NCBI GenBank assembly: GCA_964404215.1
Contig: CAYOJF010000010.1
Location: 3,922 to 67,921, forward strand
DNA: 64,000 bases
Source of the DNA: Aureispira sp964404215
GTDB lineage: Bacteria > Bacteroidota > Bacteroidia > Chitinophagales > Saprospiraceae
Direction of reading: 5' to 3'
The translations under genes and the position numbers were made by a program. This document shows positions 44,194 to 53,305 of the stretch, in pieces. The notes below the pieces were generated by a model. The model made no database searches. It saw only the letters and a list, made by a program, of their open reading frames with translations, and had not been told where the DNA came from. Position 1 is the first letter of the stretch, and every line of letters starts with the position of its first letter.

Positions 44194-45295
44194 AAGTGTC
44201 AAACAACCCCATTTCGATTCCATTTTCAGCATATTTTTTCAGTATTTGCCTTCTATTTTTGAGTTCGACTTGATCATTATCATTCAAAACAGTATAATTC
44301 TTTGCCAAGATGCTGTCTAGCTCTTCGAGCACACTTTCCGCCATCAACCAATAGCGATTGGATAAAGAAATGTCATTGACTAAATTTTGTTTGAGTTCGA
44401 CTATTTCTTCTGAAAAATAACCACTCGTATCTCGCATGATTGTCATCTCTTGCAGTACTTCGCTATGAATTTCACTCCCCAGTAGGCTACAAGATACCCC
44501 TTTATCAATCGGCATTTCCCAGTCATAAAAAGCGTACTCAATACTATCTGTTTGGTAAACTTTCAGAAAAATAGCTATAAAATCATCGTCTGTTACCGTT
44601 GGCGTTTTCCGTGTCCACTCTTGCCATATCCTAAAATCTCGATAGAGTGTATATTTTTGCTGCTCTTCTAGATAATGTAATAACAAACCTGGTGTAATTT
44701 GATTGAGCCAAAAAAAATCATGTCCTAACTCACCGGAGTGTTGATTCAACTTAATGGCGATACTATCACTTATTGTCTGAGCCCTTGTTACCAATAATCT
44801 AAACCCTGACAAGGTTTGTATTTCGGCTACTTCTCTGTTATAAATTTGTAATTGTTGTGCCAAATTCGCCCCTAACAAATTCGCAGCTTTTGGTATCAAT
44901 ACTCTATCCGTCAATACTTCATTATCCTTGGCATCAAAACCAACCGCATTGCCATCTATCCATCCCATCTGGTTATTTCCAAAAACAACTTTTAACCAAG
45001 GTACACTGTTCCTTTCACTCCTCTTTTCTCTCATCAACTGATTCGAAAAAACAACACTATCTCCCCTATAATAGGTCATCAGTTCTTTTTTGCCTTCTCC
45101 GCATTTATCATAAACAACTGCCTCTGCACTACTAATCCCCATACTGATTGGCATTCCATCTATTCTCTCTAGTACCCAATCCGAACGGAGACTATCTGCC
45201 TTATTTTCTGTGTTGACTTCTGTCTCATCTTCTGTTCCTGTCTGGCAACCTATACACCCTATTAGGAGCAATAAAACAATAATTCTATATGGCAT
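44171..45295 (-). CDS. Lipoprotein with possible SH3-like segment
   Basis: 374 residues beginning with a lipoprotein signal (IIVLLLLIGCIGCQTG). A stretch at about 95-120 (WLKVVFGNNQMGWIDGNAV) resembles a bacterial SH3 domain core. The remainder is mainly helical and charged; I recognise no catalytic motif. It overlaps the next, smaller lipoprotein gene by 23 bp, which suggests a two-protein envelope unit. Location should be inner leaflet of the outer membrane or the periplasmic face. Confidence 0.78.
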   Translation of the reverse strand: MPYRIIVLLLLIGCIGCQTGTEDETEVNTENKADSLRSDWVLERIDGMPISMGISSAEAVVYDKCGEGKKELMTYYRGDSVVFSNQLMREKRSERNSVPWLKVVFGNNQMGWIDGNAVGFDAKDNEVLTDRVLIPKAANLLGANLAQQLQIYNREVAEIQTLSGFRLLVTRAQTISDSIAIKLNQHSGELGHDFFWLNQITPGLLLHYLEEQQKYTLYRDFRIWQEWTRKTPTVTDDDFIAIFLKVYQTDSIEYAFYDWEMPIDKGVSCSLLGSEIHSEVLQEMTIMRDTSGYFSEEIVELKQNLVNDISLSNRYWLMAESVLEELDSILAKNYTVLNDNDQVELKNRRQILKKYAENGIEMGLFDTYEQKPVQ

Positions 45296-45436
45296 ATTCT
45301 AATTAGATTTGAAGTAGTTGAATTTATCTAAAGTCATCCAAAACGTTGTAGGTAAAGCTCAATAGCAAAAGTATTCCAACAGGAAGAATTATTAATTATC
45401 ACACTATTAATTATTAATTCCCCCCCTCACAACTAG

Positions 45437-46231
45437 CTACCAAGGCTTAAATTTTTCTGCTATGACTTTATAATGTTTTTTCTCCTTCCTAGGTCTCAAA
45501 AAAACAAGTCCAAAATAAAATAGGTCTATAGTCAGTGTCACACGAGGATGTTTTTGAATAGTAGTCCATGCCGCTTGCATTTCTTCTGACCAATAAATAT
45601 CATCCAGTACCAATATCGTTTCGTCATGGCTGTAAGCTAGACATTGCTCAAAATAATCCAATGTCGGTTCTTTTTGGTGATTGCCATCTAATAAAGCATA
45701 ATCCAATCTCCCTAACTGCTGCAATGCCTGAGGTAATGTTTCGGAAAAGTCACCAATTTTCAAATCAATGTTGGTTCCTTTAAAGGTATTAAAATGCTTT
45801 TGAGCTAAAGCCCCAATATTGGGACACCCCTCTAAAGTTACCAATGGAGCTTTACGCAACGGCAAATACTGGTACAAGGTATTGATTCCTAACGAAGTTC
45901 CTATTTCTAGTCTATTTTGAGGACTAGCCCAGTTAATCAACTGAAACAAAAACTGACATTGCCACTTAGGCGATACAGCATTTTTGGTAATACTTCCAAT
46001 CGTCCTTTCATTTCCACTGCCCTTTCTAGAACCAGCCCCTAGATCTGTTACTTGAATACTATCTTTTCGCTGCAATAGTAAGTATCTCAAATGCTCTAGA
46101 GGTCCAAAATCTATATACTCCTTCCCTGTTAGTAACGTCTCTCTTAGTAGCTCTGCCACAAAAGGGTCCTCTATCTTATTCGCTGGTTTTGCCGCTCTAT
46201 AATAATTCCAAAAATACTTTACGCTACTCAA
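45437..46231 (-). CDS. Class I SAM-dependent methyltransferase
   Basis: 264 residues with a Rossmann methyltransferase core: motif I RLEIGTSLGINTLYQ (about 107-121), an acidic motif II TLEGCPNI, and LDYALLDGNHQKEPT resembling motif IV of the Methyltransf_24 type. The first codon is an unusual TTG at 46229-46231; no ATG occurs nearby and upstream codons quickly reach a stop. The start overlaps the end of the TonB receptor frame, consistent with coupling. Substrate unknown. Confidence 0.78.
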   Translation of the reverse strand: MSSVKYFWNYYRAAKPANKIEDPFVAELLRETLLTGKEYIDFGPLEHLRYLLLQRKDSIQVTDLGAGSRKGSGNERTIGSITKNAVSPKWQCQFLFQLINWASPQNRLEIGTSLGINTLYQYLPLRKAPLVTLEGCPNIGALAQKHFNTFKGTNIDLKIGDFSETLPQALQQLGRLDYALLDGNHQKEPTLDYFEQCLAYSHDETILVLDDIYWSEEMQAAWTTIQKHPRVTLTIDLFYFGLVFLRPRKEKKHYKVIAEKFKPW

Positions 46232-48689
46232 TGGTTTTCTTTTTCGTTGTTGTAATAACTAGTGTTATCTGNNNNNNNNNNNNNNNNNNNNNNNNNNNNN
46301 NNNNNNNNNNNNNNNNNNNNNNNNNNNNNNNNNNNNNNNNNNNNNNNNNNNNNNNNNNNNNNNNNNNNNNNAAATTATTGACCAATAAAGAGACTTTTGC
46401 AAACTTAGTCAACTGATACGCTACCCTTGCATTCATTATCAACGAACCATTTGGATTTTCTCTTCGGAAATCTAAAATCTTTGTCTCTGCATTTTGGTTA
46501 AATGTTCCTAAATCACCTCGTTCCAAAAATTTGTCAATTGCTTCCATCTGAGATAAATACAAGAAGGTAAATCCAAGTGAAAATCCTTTGAAAGTACCTT
46601 GGGCATCTAGTTTGATCGTGTGTCTATTTCTATATTTCAAAATATTTTCCTCTGAAGTGGATAAACTAACGATTTCTGCTCTAGTAGCACTATCTCCAAA
46701 GTTTTTATACTGTGGGTTCAATAGTGTATATCCCGCAATCAAATCAATGGACACCATTCCAATATTTCCTTGTCCCATGATCCCCAGATCAAATCCATTG
46801 ATGATCGTGCTGCCAATATTTTGCACTTGAAAAGCAATACCAAAGTATCCAGGGGCCGCTTGAAACTCCATCATATCATCATATTCAGACCAAAAAGCCG
46901 CTAAATCAATAAACCCTTTCCATTTCCCTAACCTAAATCCTTGTTTGACTCCGAACTCAGCCGACCAGCCTGTCTCAGAACGCAAATCTGGATTAGGAAT
47001 CACGGCTATACCACCAGCTGAAGTCGAAATAAACTTTTCAAGTACAGTTGGAAAACGGTACCCTTGTCCAAAAGAACCTCTCAAGAATGTTCCTTCTGTC
47101 AACTCGTAGTTCAGTCCTGCTCTAAACACAGGGCGTCCTTCTGTTATATTGTTCAGAGCCAGTTCTTTGCTATCAAACAATACGCCATCAAAAAATACTT
47201 GATAAGCTAATGAATCTGGATATTGTGTAGAATTCAGTTCATATCTGAACCCAAGAGATATATTCAATTTTTTGAAAAATTTCTGATCCAACTGTAGATA
47301 TACCCCCATATTGTTGTGAGCATATTTATCTCCGGAATAAACATCAGAATCTGAAGTAATATGACTCCCCACAATTCCTGCTGCCAATTCCAGCCCCATC
47401 AATTGTTCAAACTTACGTTGAAACTGATACTCTCCATAAACCATATTAGAGCTATTGCTCTGATTTCCTTCATTGTTATTATCAATATAAAAATAACGCA
47501 ACTGTACTCGATGCCTTCCATCATGATTGTCATACAAGGTCATAGAAGGATCTATGCTCAATCTCAAGTTTTGTCCCCTAGGAGCTGGATCAAAATCAGA
47601 TTCATACAATCCTAAATTAGGATTAATTCGGGCATGAAATAAGTAGGTACTCTGAGCACCTAGATTCAAATTCGTATTTAGTCCAAAGATAAGTTTTTCG
47701 CTATGACGATAACGGAAGTTACCTGTCAATCGAGCACGATTATGATAAGCAGGCATCGAATCTATGGTACCATCAGGTAGCTCTTTGTAGCCTCTCATAA
47801 AAGAGCGATTATACGTCAAGTTAGAACCTAATACAATATCAAATTTGCCTGCTTTGCGACGGTGTGCGAACTGCAATCCTGTAGAAAAAGGCATATTTTT
47901 TCCTGTCCACCATTTATTTGCACTGTTTTTAGGATCACCGTATACAGTTCCAAAAAGACTTACCTTCGTTAGAGGCTCTTTAAGTGGGTAAGCTGTTCGA
48001 ATATTGATGACACCATTCAGTGCCGCCGAACCATACAGAGCAGAAGCTGCCCCTTTTAGGACTTCCATTTGAGCGATGTTCTCTGTAGGCAAATCCGCCC
48101 AGTTGGGCAAACCTGCGTCTGCCTGCAAAGCAGGCATATCATCCATCAACACTAAAACACGACTACCGGTCCCCTGAGCAAATCCAGCTCCACCTCTAAT
48201 CGTTACCTGGTCACCCATTGTATTGACTCCAGGTACTTTGTCCAATACCTCATTGACTGCCTGTGCATTGGTGTTCTCGATCAAGCTCGGCTGAATCACC
48301 TCAATAGATACCGTTGCCTCCCCTAATGATTTCTCAAACTTAGAACTAGACACGGTTGCCGTACCTAGCATTGTTGCTTCTTCTTTAAGATCAACATTTA
48401 GCACCTTGGTTTCTCCTGCCACTACCATCACTTTCTTTTTGGTAGACAAATAACCCAGATACCTAAATTCCAATACCTGCTCTCCTTCAGGCAAGTCAAT
48501 CGTATATTTGCCATCTATATAATCTGTATTCGTCATTTGATCCCCTACGATTACATTGACTCCCAGCAAGTTTTCTCTAGTAATAGAATCACTAACGACT
48601 CCTGTCACTGTTCCTGTTGCTTGACTCAGTACCGTTGTTCCCATGAAAAGAGAGCACAAGAGTACTAAAACTACTATTGATTTGTACAT
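46224..48689 (-). CDS. TonB-dependent outer-membrane receptor (contains assembly gap)
   Basis: 821 codons as read across a gap of 100 N. A signal peptide (1-22) is followed by a carboxypeptidase-like regulatory domain (GTVTGVVSDSITRENLLGVN), a plug domain (IRGGAGFAQGTGSRVLVLMDD, LKGAASALYGSAALNGVINI) and a 22-strand barrel rich in aromatic-terminated strands. TonB receptors import siderophores, vitamins or glycans; the ligand is not clear. The gap covers part of the last barrel strands, so the frame after it, and thus the exact C-terminus, is unverified; the residues after it (QITLVITTTKKKTIE) do not look like a usual terminal strand ending in Phe. Confidence 0.88.
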   Translation of the reverse strand: MYKSIVVLVLLCSLFMGTTVLSQATGTVTGVVSDSITRENLLGVNVIVGDQMTNTDYIDGKYTIDLPEGEQVLEFRYLGYLSTKKKVMVVAGETKVLNVDLKEEATMLGTATVSSSKFEKSLGEATVSIEVIQPSLIENTNAQAVNEVLDKVPGVNTMGDQVTIRGGAGFAQGTGSRVLVLMDDMPALQADAGLPNWADLPTENIAQMEVLKGAASALYGSAALNGVINIRTAYPLKEPLTKVSLFGTVYGDPKNSANKWWTGKNMPFSTGLQFAHRRKAGKFDIVLGSNLTYNRSFMRGYKELPDGTIDSMPAYHNRARLTGNFRYRHSEKLIFGLNTNLNLGAQSTYLFHARINPNLGLYESDFDPAPRGQNLRLSIDPSMTLYDNHDGRHRVQLRYFYIDNNNEGNQSNSSNMVYGEYQFQRKFEQLMGLELAAGIVGSHITSDSDVYSGDKYAHNNMGVYLQLDQKFFKKLNISLGFRYELNSTQYPDSLAYQVFFDGVLFDSKELALNNITEGRPVFRAGLNYELTEGTFLRGSFGQGYRFPTVLEKFISTSAGGIAVIPNPDLRSETGWSAEFGVKQGFRLGKWKGFIDLAAFWSEYDDMMEFQAAPGYFGIAFQVQNIGSTIINGFDLGIMGQGNIGMVSIDLIAGYTLLNPQYKNFGDSATRAEIVSLSTSEENILKYRNRHTIKLDAQGTFKGFSLGFTFLYLSQMEAIDKFLERGDLGTFNQNAETKILDFRRENPNGSLIMNARVAYQLTKFAKVSLLVNNXXXXXXXXXXXXXXXXXXXXXXXXXXXXXXXXXXQITLVITTTKKKTIE
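46272..46371. other. Assembly gap (100 N)
   Basis: One hundred N bases inside the TonB receptor gene. A run of exactly 100 usually marks a scaffold gap of unknown true length. Confidence 0.95.
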
Positions 48690-48740
48690 TTTATTTTCTT
48701 TTAATCTGGTCTCTCTTCTTACTTTTTGAAAGACACTTTA

Positions 48741-48964
48741 GAGCATGTCTAAATTTATCTTAATTCGTATGAACGAGTGAATCCTTTAGGATAAATGTAT
48801 AGCATACATTTAACGAAGTGAACCACTCGTGGGTTGAAATCTCTTTTTCCACTACTTATTACCTATTTTTTAATCAATAGCTAAGGCTATTAACGAAAAA
48901 ATGAGGCTCAATTAGCAAAAAAATAGTACTCACGTTATCAAAAAACATAATTTTAGACATGCTC
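48741..48964. repeat. Type A inverted-repeat element, full copy (224 bp)
   Basis: The ends GAGCATGTCTAAATTTATCT and, on the other strand, GAGCATGTCTAAAATTATGT match at 18 of 20, flanked on both sides by TTA (48738-48740, 48965-48967). Bases 48769-48833 are an inverted copy, with few changes, of 18731-18795 in the type B element. ATAGCTAAGGCTAT (48877-48890) is the palindrome also found in the copy at 3539. It is non-coding and lies in the 520-bp gap upstream of the TonB receptor gene. Confidence 0.8.
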
Positions 48965-49213
48965 TTAAAATTTGTGAGACTACAAATTTAGTCATTTTAG
49001 AGTCATATCAATCACGGAATAGTATTTTTTTACCTTATCTACACTGACCCTAGTAATGTAACTTATTAATTGTCAACATAATACAAAGACCCAAAAAGCT
49101 AGCTATTTGATTATCTGTTAGAAATGTCGTATTTTTAGAATAACAAAGAATAAAATACTCCTTGAGTAAGAACAGACCCTAAACTAAATAACCTTCCTAG
49201 TTGTTATTTCTAT

Positions 49214-50011
49214 ATGAAAAAAAAGACCTATCCTTTATATTTATTGATTCTAGTGCTTTTAGTATCGAGTACTTCCATTTGGGCTCAACCCAAAAAGAAA
49301 AAATCAAGCTCTTCTAGCAAAGACCAAGGCCCGATACCCTATCGTAATGAACTTTATATTGGCGGTGGTATTCATACACGAGGTTGGAACATACATCTCA
49401 ATTATGGTTTTATCAAAAGCTATAACAGAACCATGTCCTTCTTTGCAGAATTTGGCGAAATCACACACTCTAAAGAACGCCTCCAACGCTATGATTTATC
49501 TGCGATTATAGGAGGAGATTCTAAACCGTTTATTTATGGAAAACGAAATCGCCTCTTTGTCAATCGACTAGGATATACCGAAAAGCGGTACCTATCTAGC
49601 AAGGAAAATAGTAATGCCGTTTCATTGGCTTGGACCTATGGAGGAGGAATCTCTTTAGGAATTGTAAAACCCTATTATCTAAATCTGATTTATCGAAATT
49701 CTCGAAATATTCCTACAATTAGGGCAGAAAAATATTCTCCTGACAACTGGAACCGTTTCTTGGATCCAGAACAGGTCAATGGACCAGCAGGAGGTAGCTA
49801 TGGCTGGGACGAAGCACTATTAGAACCTGGTTTTTTTGCCAAAACTGCTCTACTAATTGACTGGGGAGCATTTGACGAAATTGTCAAAAGTGCTGAAATC
49901 GGCATTACTATGGATACTTATTTTAATAGAATTCCTCTGCTAGTTTCTGAAGAAAGTACGCCAATATTTATAAATTTGTATCTTCATGTACATCTTGGGA
50001 AACGATGGTAA
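49214..50011 (+). CDS. Probable outer-membrane beta-barrel protein
   Basis: 265 residues with a signal peptide (LLILVLLVSSTSIWAQ), a Lys/Ser-rich linker, then a beta-rich domain of amphipathic strands (ELYIGGGIHTRGWNIHLNYGF, AWTYGGGISLGIVKPYYLNLIY) and a terminal strand INLYLHVHLGKRW with an aromatic last residue, as in outer-membrane barrels. No specific family recognised. It precedes lipA by 36 bp on the same strand, so the two may be co-transcribed. Confidence 0.78.
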   Translation: MKKKTYPLYLLILVLLVSSTSIWAQPKKKKSSSSSKDQGPIPYRNELYIGGGIHTRGWNIHLNYGFIKSYNRTMSFFAEFGEITHSKERLQRYDLSAIIGGDSKPFIYGKRNRLFVNRLGYTEKRYLSSKENSNAVSLAWTYGGGISLGIVKPYYLNLIYRNSRNIPTIRAEKYSPDNWNRFLDPEQVNGPAGGSYGWDEALLEPGFFAKTALLIDWGAFDEIVKSAEIGITMDTYFNRIPLLVSEESTPIFINLYLHVHLGKRW

Positions 50012-50047
50012 ATCGTTTCGCCATTTGTCTATCTTAAAATATAACAC

Positions 50048-50941
50048 ATGCACTTAGAGTTGCCTATTGTTCAGGCAAAGCCTGAACGCAAAAAAAAACC
50101 AGATTGGCTACGAGTAAAGTTGCCTATTGGTGAAAACTATAGAAATGTTCGTAAAGTCGTAGATGAGTACAAGCTCCATACGATTTGTCAAAGTGGACAC
50201 TGTCCCAATATGGGCGAATGTTGGGGAGAAGGTACCGCTACCTTTATGATATTAGGTAATGTCTGTACACGATCTTGTTCTTTCTGTGCCGTAGCTACTG
50301 GCCGTCCACCAGAATACGATACAGATGAGCCTCAACGAGTAGCAGAAGCGATTCAGATTATGGGAGTAAAACATGCTGTTATTACTTCCGTGAATAGAGA
50401 TGAACTAAAAGACCGTGGTGCTTCTATCTGGCACGAAACCGTGCGATTGGTCAAAGAACTGTCTCCAAATACAACCATCGAAACACTGATACCCGATGTA
50501 AGAGGGAGATGGGATGCTCTAGAAACTATGATTAGTGCTGGACAAGAAGTCGTATCGCACAATATGGAAACAGTGGCGAGTTTGTACAAAAAAGTTCGTC
50601 CACAAGCTAAATATGCTCGTAGTCTCGAACAAATCCAACGTACCAAAGATTTTGGTAAACGTACCAAATCAGGTATTATGGTTGGACTAGGCGAAACTAA
50701 AGACGAAGTCGCTAAAATAATGGATGACTTAGTAGCTCACGGCTGCGACGTATTGACCATTGGGCAATACCTACAACCCACCAAAAAACACATTGATATT
50801 GCTGAATATGTCCATCCAGATGTTTTTGCAGAATACAAAGAACTAGGACTCGCTAAAGGATTAGATTATGTGGAGTCAGGACCAATGGTTCGCTCTTCTT
50901 ACCACGCTGAAAGGCACATCTATCCGAATCAGAAGAAATAA
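50048..50941 (+). CDS. lipA: Lipoyl synthase
   Basis: 297 residues, the usual size. LipA inserts two sulfurs into octanoyl-lipoyl domains. It has the two cysteine sets required: the auxiliary-cluster CQSGHCPNMGEC and the radical-SAM CTRSCSFC, plus ATFMILGNVCTR, SVNRDELKDRGA, GIMVGLGETKDEV and the C-terminal VRSSYHAE with the serine that ligates the auxiliary cluster. ATG at 50048. A terminator follows. Confidence 0.97.
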   Translation: MHLELPIVQAKPERKKKPDWLRVKLPIGENYRNVRKVVDEYKLHTICQSGHCPNMGECWGEGTATFMILGNVCTRSCSFCAVATGRPPEYDTDEPQRVAEAIQIMGVKHAVITSVNRDELKDRGASIWHETVRLVKELSPNTTIETLIPDVRGRWDALETMISAGQEVVSHNMETVASLYKKVRPQAKYARSLEQIQRTKDFGKRTKSGIMVGLGETKDEVAKIMDDLVAHGCDVLTIGQYLQPTKKHIDIAEYVHPDVFAEYKELGLAKGLDYVESGPMVRSSYHAERHIYPNQKK

Positions 50942-50960
50942 ATACTAGATTTTTATACAA

Positions 50961-50989
50961 AAGATGCTTCATAAGAAGCATCTTTTTTT
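50961..50989 (+). terminator. Intrinsic terminator after lipA
   Basis: AAGATGCTT (50961-50969) pairs with AAGCATCTT (50976-50984) across a 6-nt loop, followed by a run of T. Confidence 0.88.
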
Positions 50990-51052
50990 GTTTGTAATAA
51001 GGTGGCTTCAAATTTCTTTGTATTTTGGTTGTACTTATCCAACAAAGAAATT

Positions 51053-53260
51053 ATGAAAAATATACTACTTTGGGCATTCTTATGCTTTTTTGTCTGTACA
51101 CAAGTAACAGCACAAACGAATACTGATTCTTTACTAACCACTATAGATAGTACCGAAGAATTTATTCCACCACCACCACCTACCCCATCTTATGACACAC
51201 TTGGGGTTACGGACTTTGACTTAGCATTCAAAGGAGAAAAACTAGTCGTTACTGCCAATAGTATTGTTGGGAGAACGAACGTTCCCGTTCGTTTTATTGC
51301 CAAAATGGGTATGGGAGAAGAAATAGAGTACCTCTATTTTGAAGATACCAAATCAACTATAGAATATGATCCAACTTATACTGGCGAACTGCTAACGGTC
51401 AAAGCATTCTACAAAACCTGTAAAGTAAAAGGCTGCCCTGACTGTGATACCAAAACACATCCCAATGCCAATGAAATCATCTGTCTAGAACAAAAACGTT
51501 CTAAGATCATGCACGTGATGAAGCAAAACAATGGACATCTACGTACTCGATCCATTCCTTTGTGGTGGTCCGTTGTTCCTCCATTGGTCGCTATTTTATT
51601 GGCTCTATTATTCCGTCAAGTTCTACTAGCTTTATTCATGGGAATCTTAGCAGGTTCTTGGGTGGTCAATGGTATGCAGTTTAGTCCCTACGGGCTAATG
51701 AAAAGCTTCTTTTATGTCATTGATCATTATATCATTGGAGCCTTGTACAGCACCAGCCATTTAGCGGTAATCACCTTTTCTGTCATGATTGGAGGGGTCG
51801 TCGCCATTATTTCTCGCAATGGCGGTATGGCAGGCATTGTCAATAAATTTGCCCCACTCGCCAAGGATGCCAAAAGTACTCAAATGGTAACTTGGATACT
51901 AGGCGTTGCTATTTTCTTTGATGACTATGCCAATAGTTTGATTGTAGGAAATACCATGCGTCCACTAACAGACAAATACCGTATTTCGAGAGAAAAACTT
52001 GCTTATATTGTTGATAGTACCGCCGCTCCTATTGCGGCAGTGGCCTTCATTACAACTTGGATTGGGGCGGAGCTCAACTATATCAGTGATGCCATTCCAT
52101 CGCTAACAGGATTGGAAAACCCACCTAGTGCCTATTCTATCTTTTTGAGTTCTTTGAGCTACTCTTTTTATTCCTTCTTTACCTTGATATTTATTCTCAT
52201 TATCATCTATACAGGTAGGGATTTTGGCACCATGTACAAGGCAGAAACTAGAGCTAGAATCACTGGTAGAGTCTACGAAAAAGAAGGCGATTCGGTCACG
52301 GATGATGACATGGAAGAGCTCGAACCTGTCAAAGGGGCTCCACTTCGTTGGATTAATGGATTTTTACCGATTTTCATTGTAGTCTTCGGAACGCTAATGG
52401 GCTTGATTGATACAGGAATGGAAGCCTGCTACGCCGCTTTGGTAGAAAATGGTGTTGCGGTCGCTCACAGTGGCTGGGGTGAAGTTTGGGGCAATATCCA
52501 AGCACTAGATTCCTCTGGAGATGTAGGAGCTTTACGCAAATTAGGTATCTTGGTAGGTAACTCTGACTCCTATGCTGCTCTACTTTGGGCATCTATGTCG
52601 GCTATCATTGTCGCTTTGATACTAACCGTATCACAAAAAATAATGCCGCTCTCGGAATCTATTGATACCGTTGTAGCTGGTTTCAAAACGATGATGCCTG
52701 CTCTATTGATTTTAATTCTGGCTTGGTCACTTGCCACTACTACAGAAGAACTTTCAACCGCAGAATTTTTGACGACTGCTCTAGGAGACTCTCTCAGTCC
52801 TTATATGGTACCAGTAATTGTATTTATACTGGCTGCCGTCATTGCCTTCTCCACGGGTTCGAGCTGGAGTACCATGGCTATCCTCTATCCTATTGCCATT
52901 CCTATGGTCTGGATCATCAGCCAAAATGCTGGTTTGCCTTTAGATACTTCTATGGAACTACTTTACAATGTCATTGCTGTTGTACTCGCTGCCTCAGTAT
53001 TAGGGGATCACTGTTCGCCTATATCCGATACCACCATACTGAGTTCCTTAGCTTGTAATTGTAATCACATTGACCACGTCAAAACACAACTTCCTTACGC
53101 TCTAACCGTAGGAGCTGTTAGTATCTTGATGACTTATGTCTCTACTGCCTTTGGTATTCCATTTATTATCAATTTTGTAGTTGGAGTTGGATTGCTGTTT
53201 GGCTTTGTGATGCTGTTTGGTAAGAAAGTGCCTGAAGTGGAGGAGGATGTTGTGGGGTAG
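51053..53260 (+). CDS. NhaC-family Na+/H+ antiporter with N-terminal extracytoplasmic domain
   Basis: 735 residues from the ATG at 51053; a GTG 17 codons upstream is less likely because the signal peptide begins at MKNILLWAFLCFFVCTQVTAQ. After a proline-rich linker (PPPPPTPSY) a domain of about 125 residues lies outside the membrane; it includes CKVKGCPDCDT, a cysteine cluster. From about 165 on there are 11-12 membrane segments of the NhaC/GltP-like family (MIGGVVAIISRNGGMAGIVNK, ILGVAIFFDDYANSLIVG, STAAPIAAVAFITTWIG, FSTGSSWSTMAILYP, LGDHCSPISDTT). It should exchange Na+ for H+ or a dicarboxylate. The extra domain may sense or gate. Confidence 0.88.
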   Translation: MKNILLWAFLCFFVCTQVTAQTNTDSLLTTIDSTEEFIPPPPPTPSYDTLGVTDFDLAFKGEKLVVTANSIVGRTNVPVRFIAKMGMGEEIEYLYFEDTKSTIEYDPTYTGELLTVKAFYKTCKVKGCPDCDTKTHPNANEIICLEQKRSKIMHVMKQNNGHLRTRSIPLWWSVVPPLVAILLALLFRQVLLALFMGILAGSWVVNGMQFSPYGLMKSFFYVIDHYIIGALYSTSHLAVITFSVMIGGVVAIISRNGGMAGIVNKFAPLAKDAKSTQMVTWILGVAIFFDDYANSLIVGNTMRPLTDKYRISREKLAYIVDSTAAPIAAVAFITTWIGAELNYISDAIPSLTGLENPPSAYSIFLSSLSYSFYSFFTLIFILIIIYTGRDFGTMYKAETRARITGRVYEKEGDSVTDDDMEELEPVKGAPLRWINGFLPIFIVVFGTLMGLIDTGMEACYAALVENGVAVAHSGWGEVWGNIQALDSSGDVGALRKLGILVGNSDSYAALLWASMSAIIVALILTVSQKIMPLSESIDTVVAGFKTMMPALLILILAWSLATTTEELSTAEFLTTALGDSLSPYMVPVIVFILAAVIAFSTGSSWSTMAILYPIAIPMVWIISQNAGLPLDTSMELLYNVIAVVLAASVLGDHCSPISDTTILSSLACNCNHIDHVKTQLPYALTVGAVSILMTYVSTAFGIPFIINFVVGVGLLFGFVMLFGKKVPEVEEDVVG

Positions 53261-53305
53261 GCAGAACAAGAATGACTTGTTATCATATAATTAAAGAACG
53301 TACAA

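Noticed and set aside
44194..44232. Upstream start for the small lipoprotein
   Set aside because: It would add a charged segment before the lipoprotein signal and lengthen the overlap with the gene before it.
51002..51052. GTG start for the NhaC protein
   Set aside because: It would put 17 residues before a clear signal peptide.
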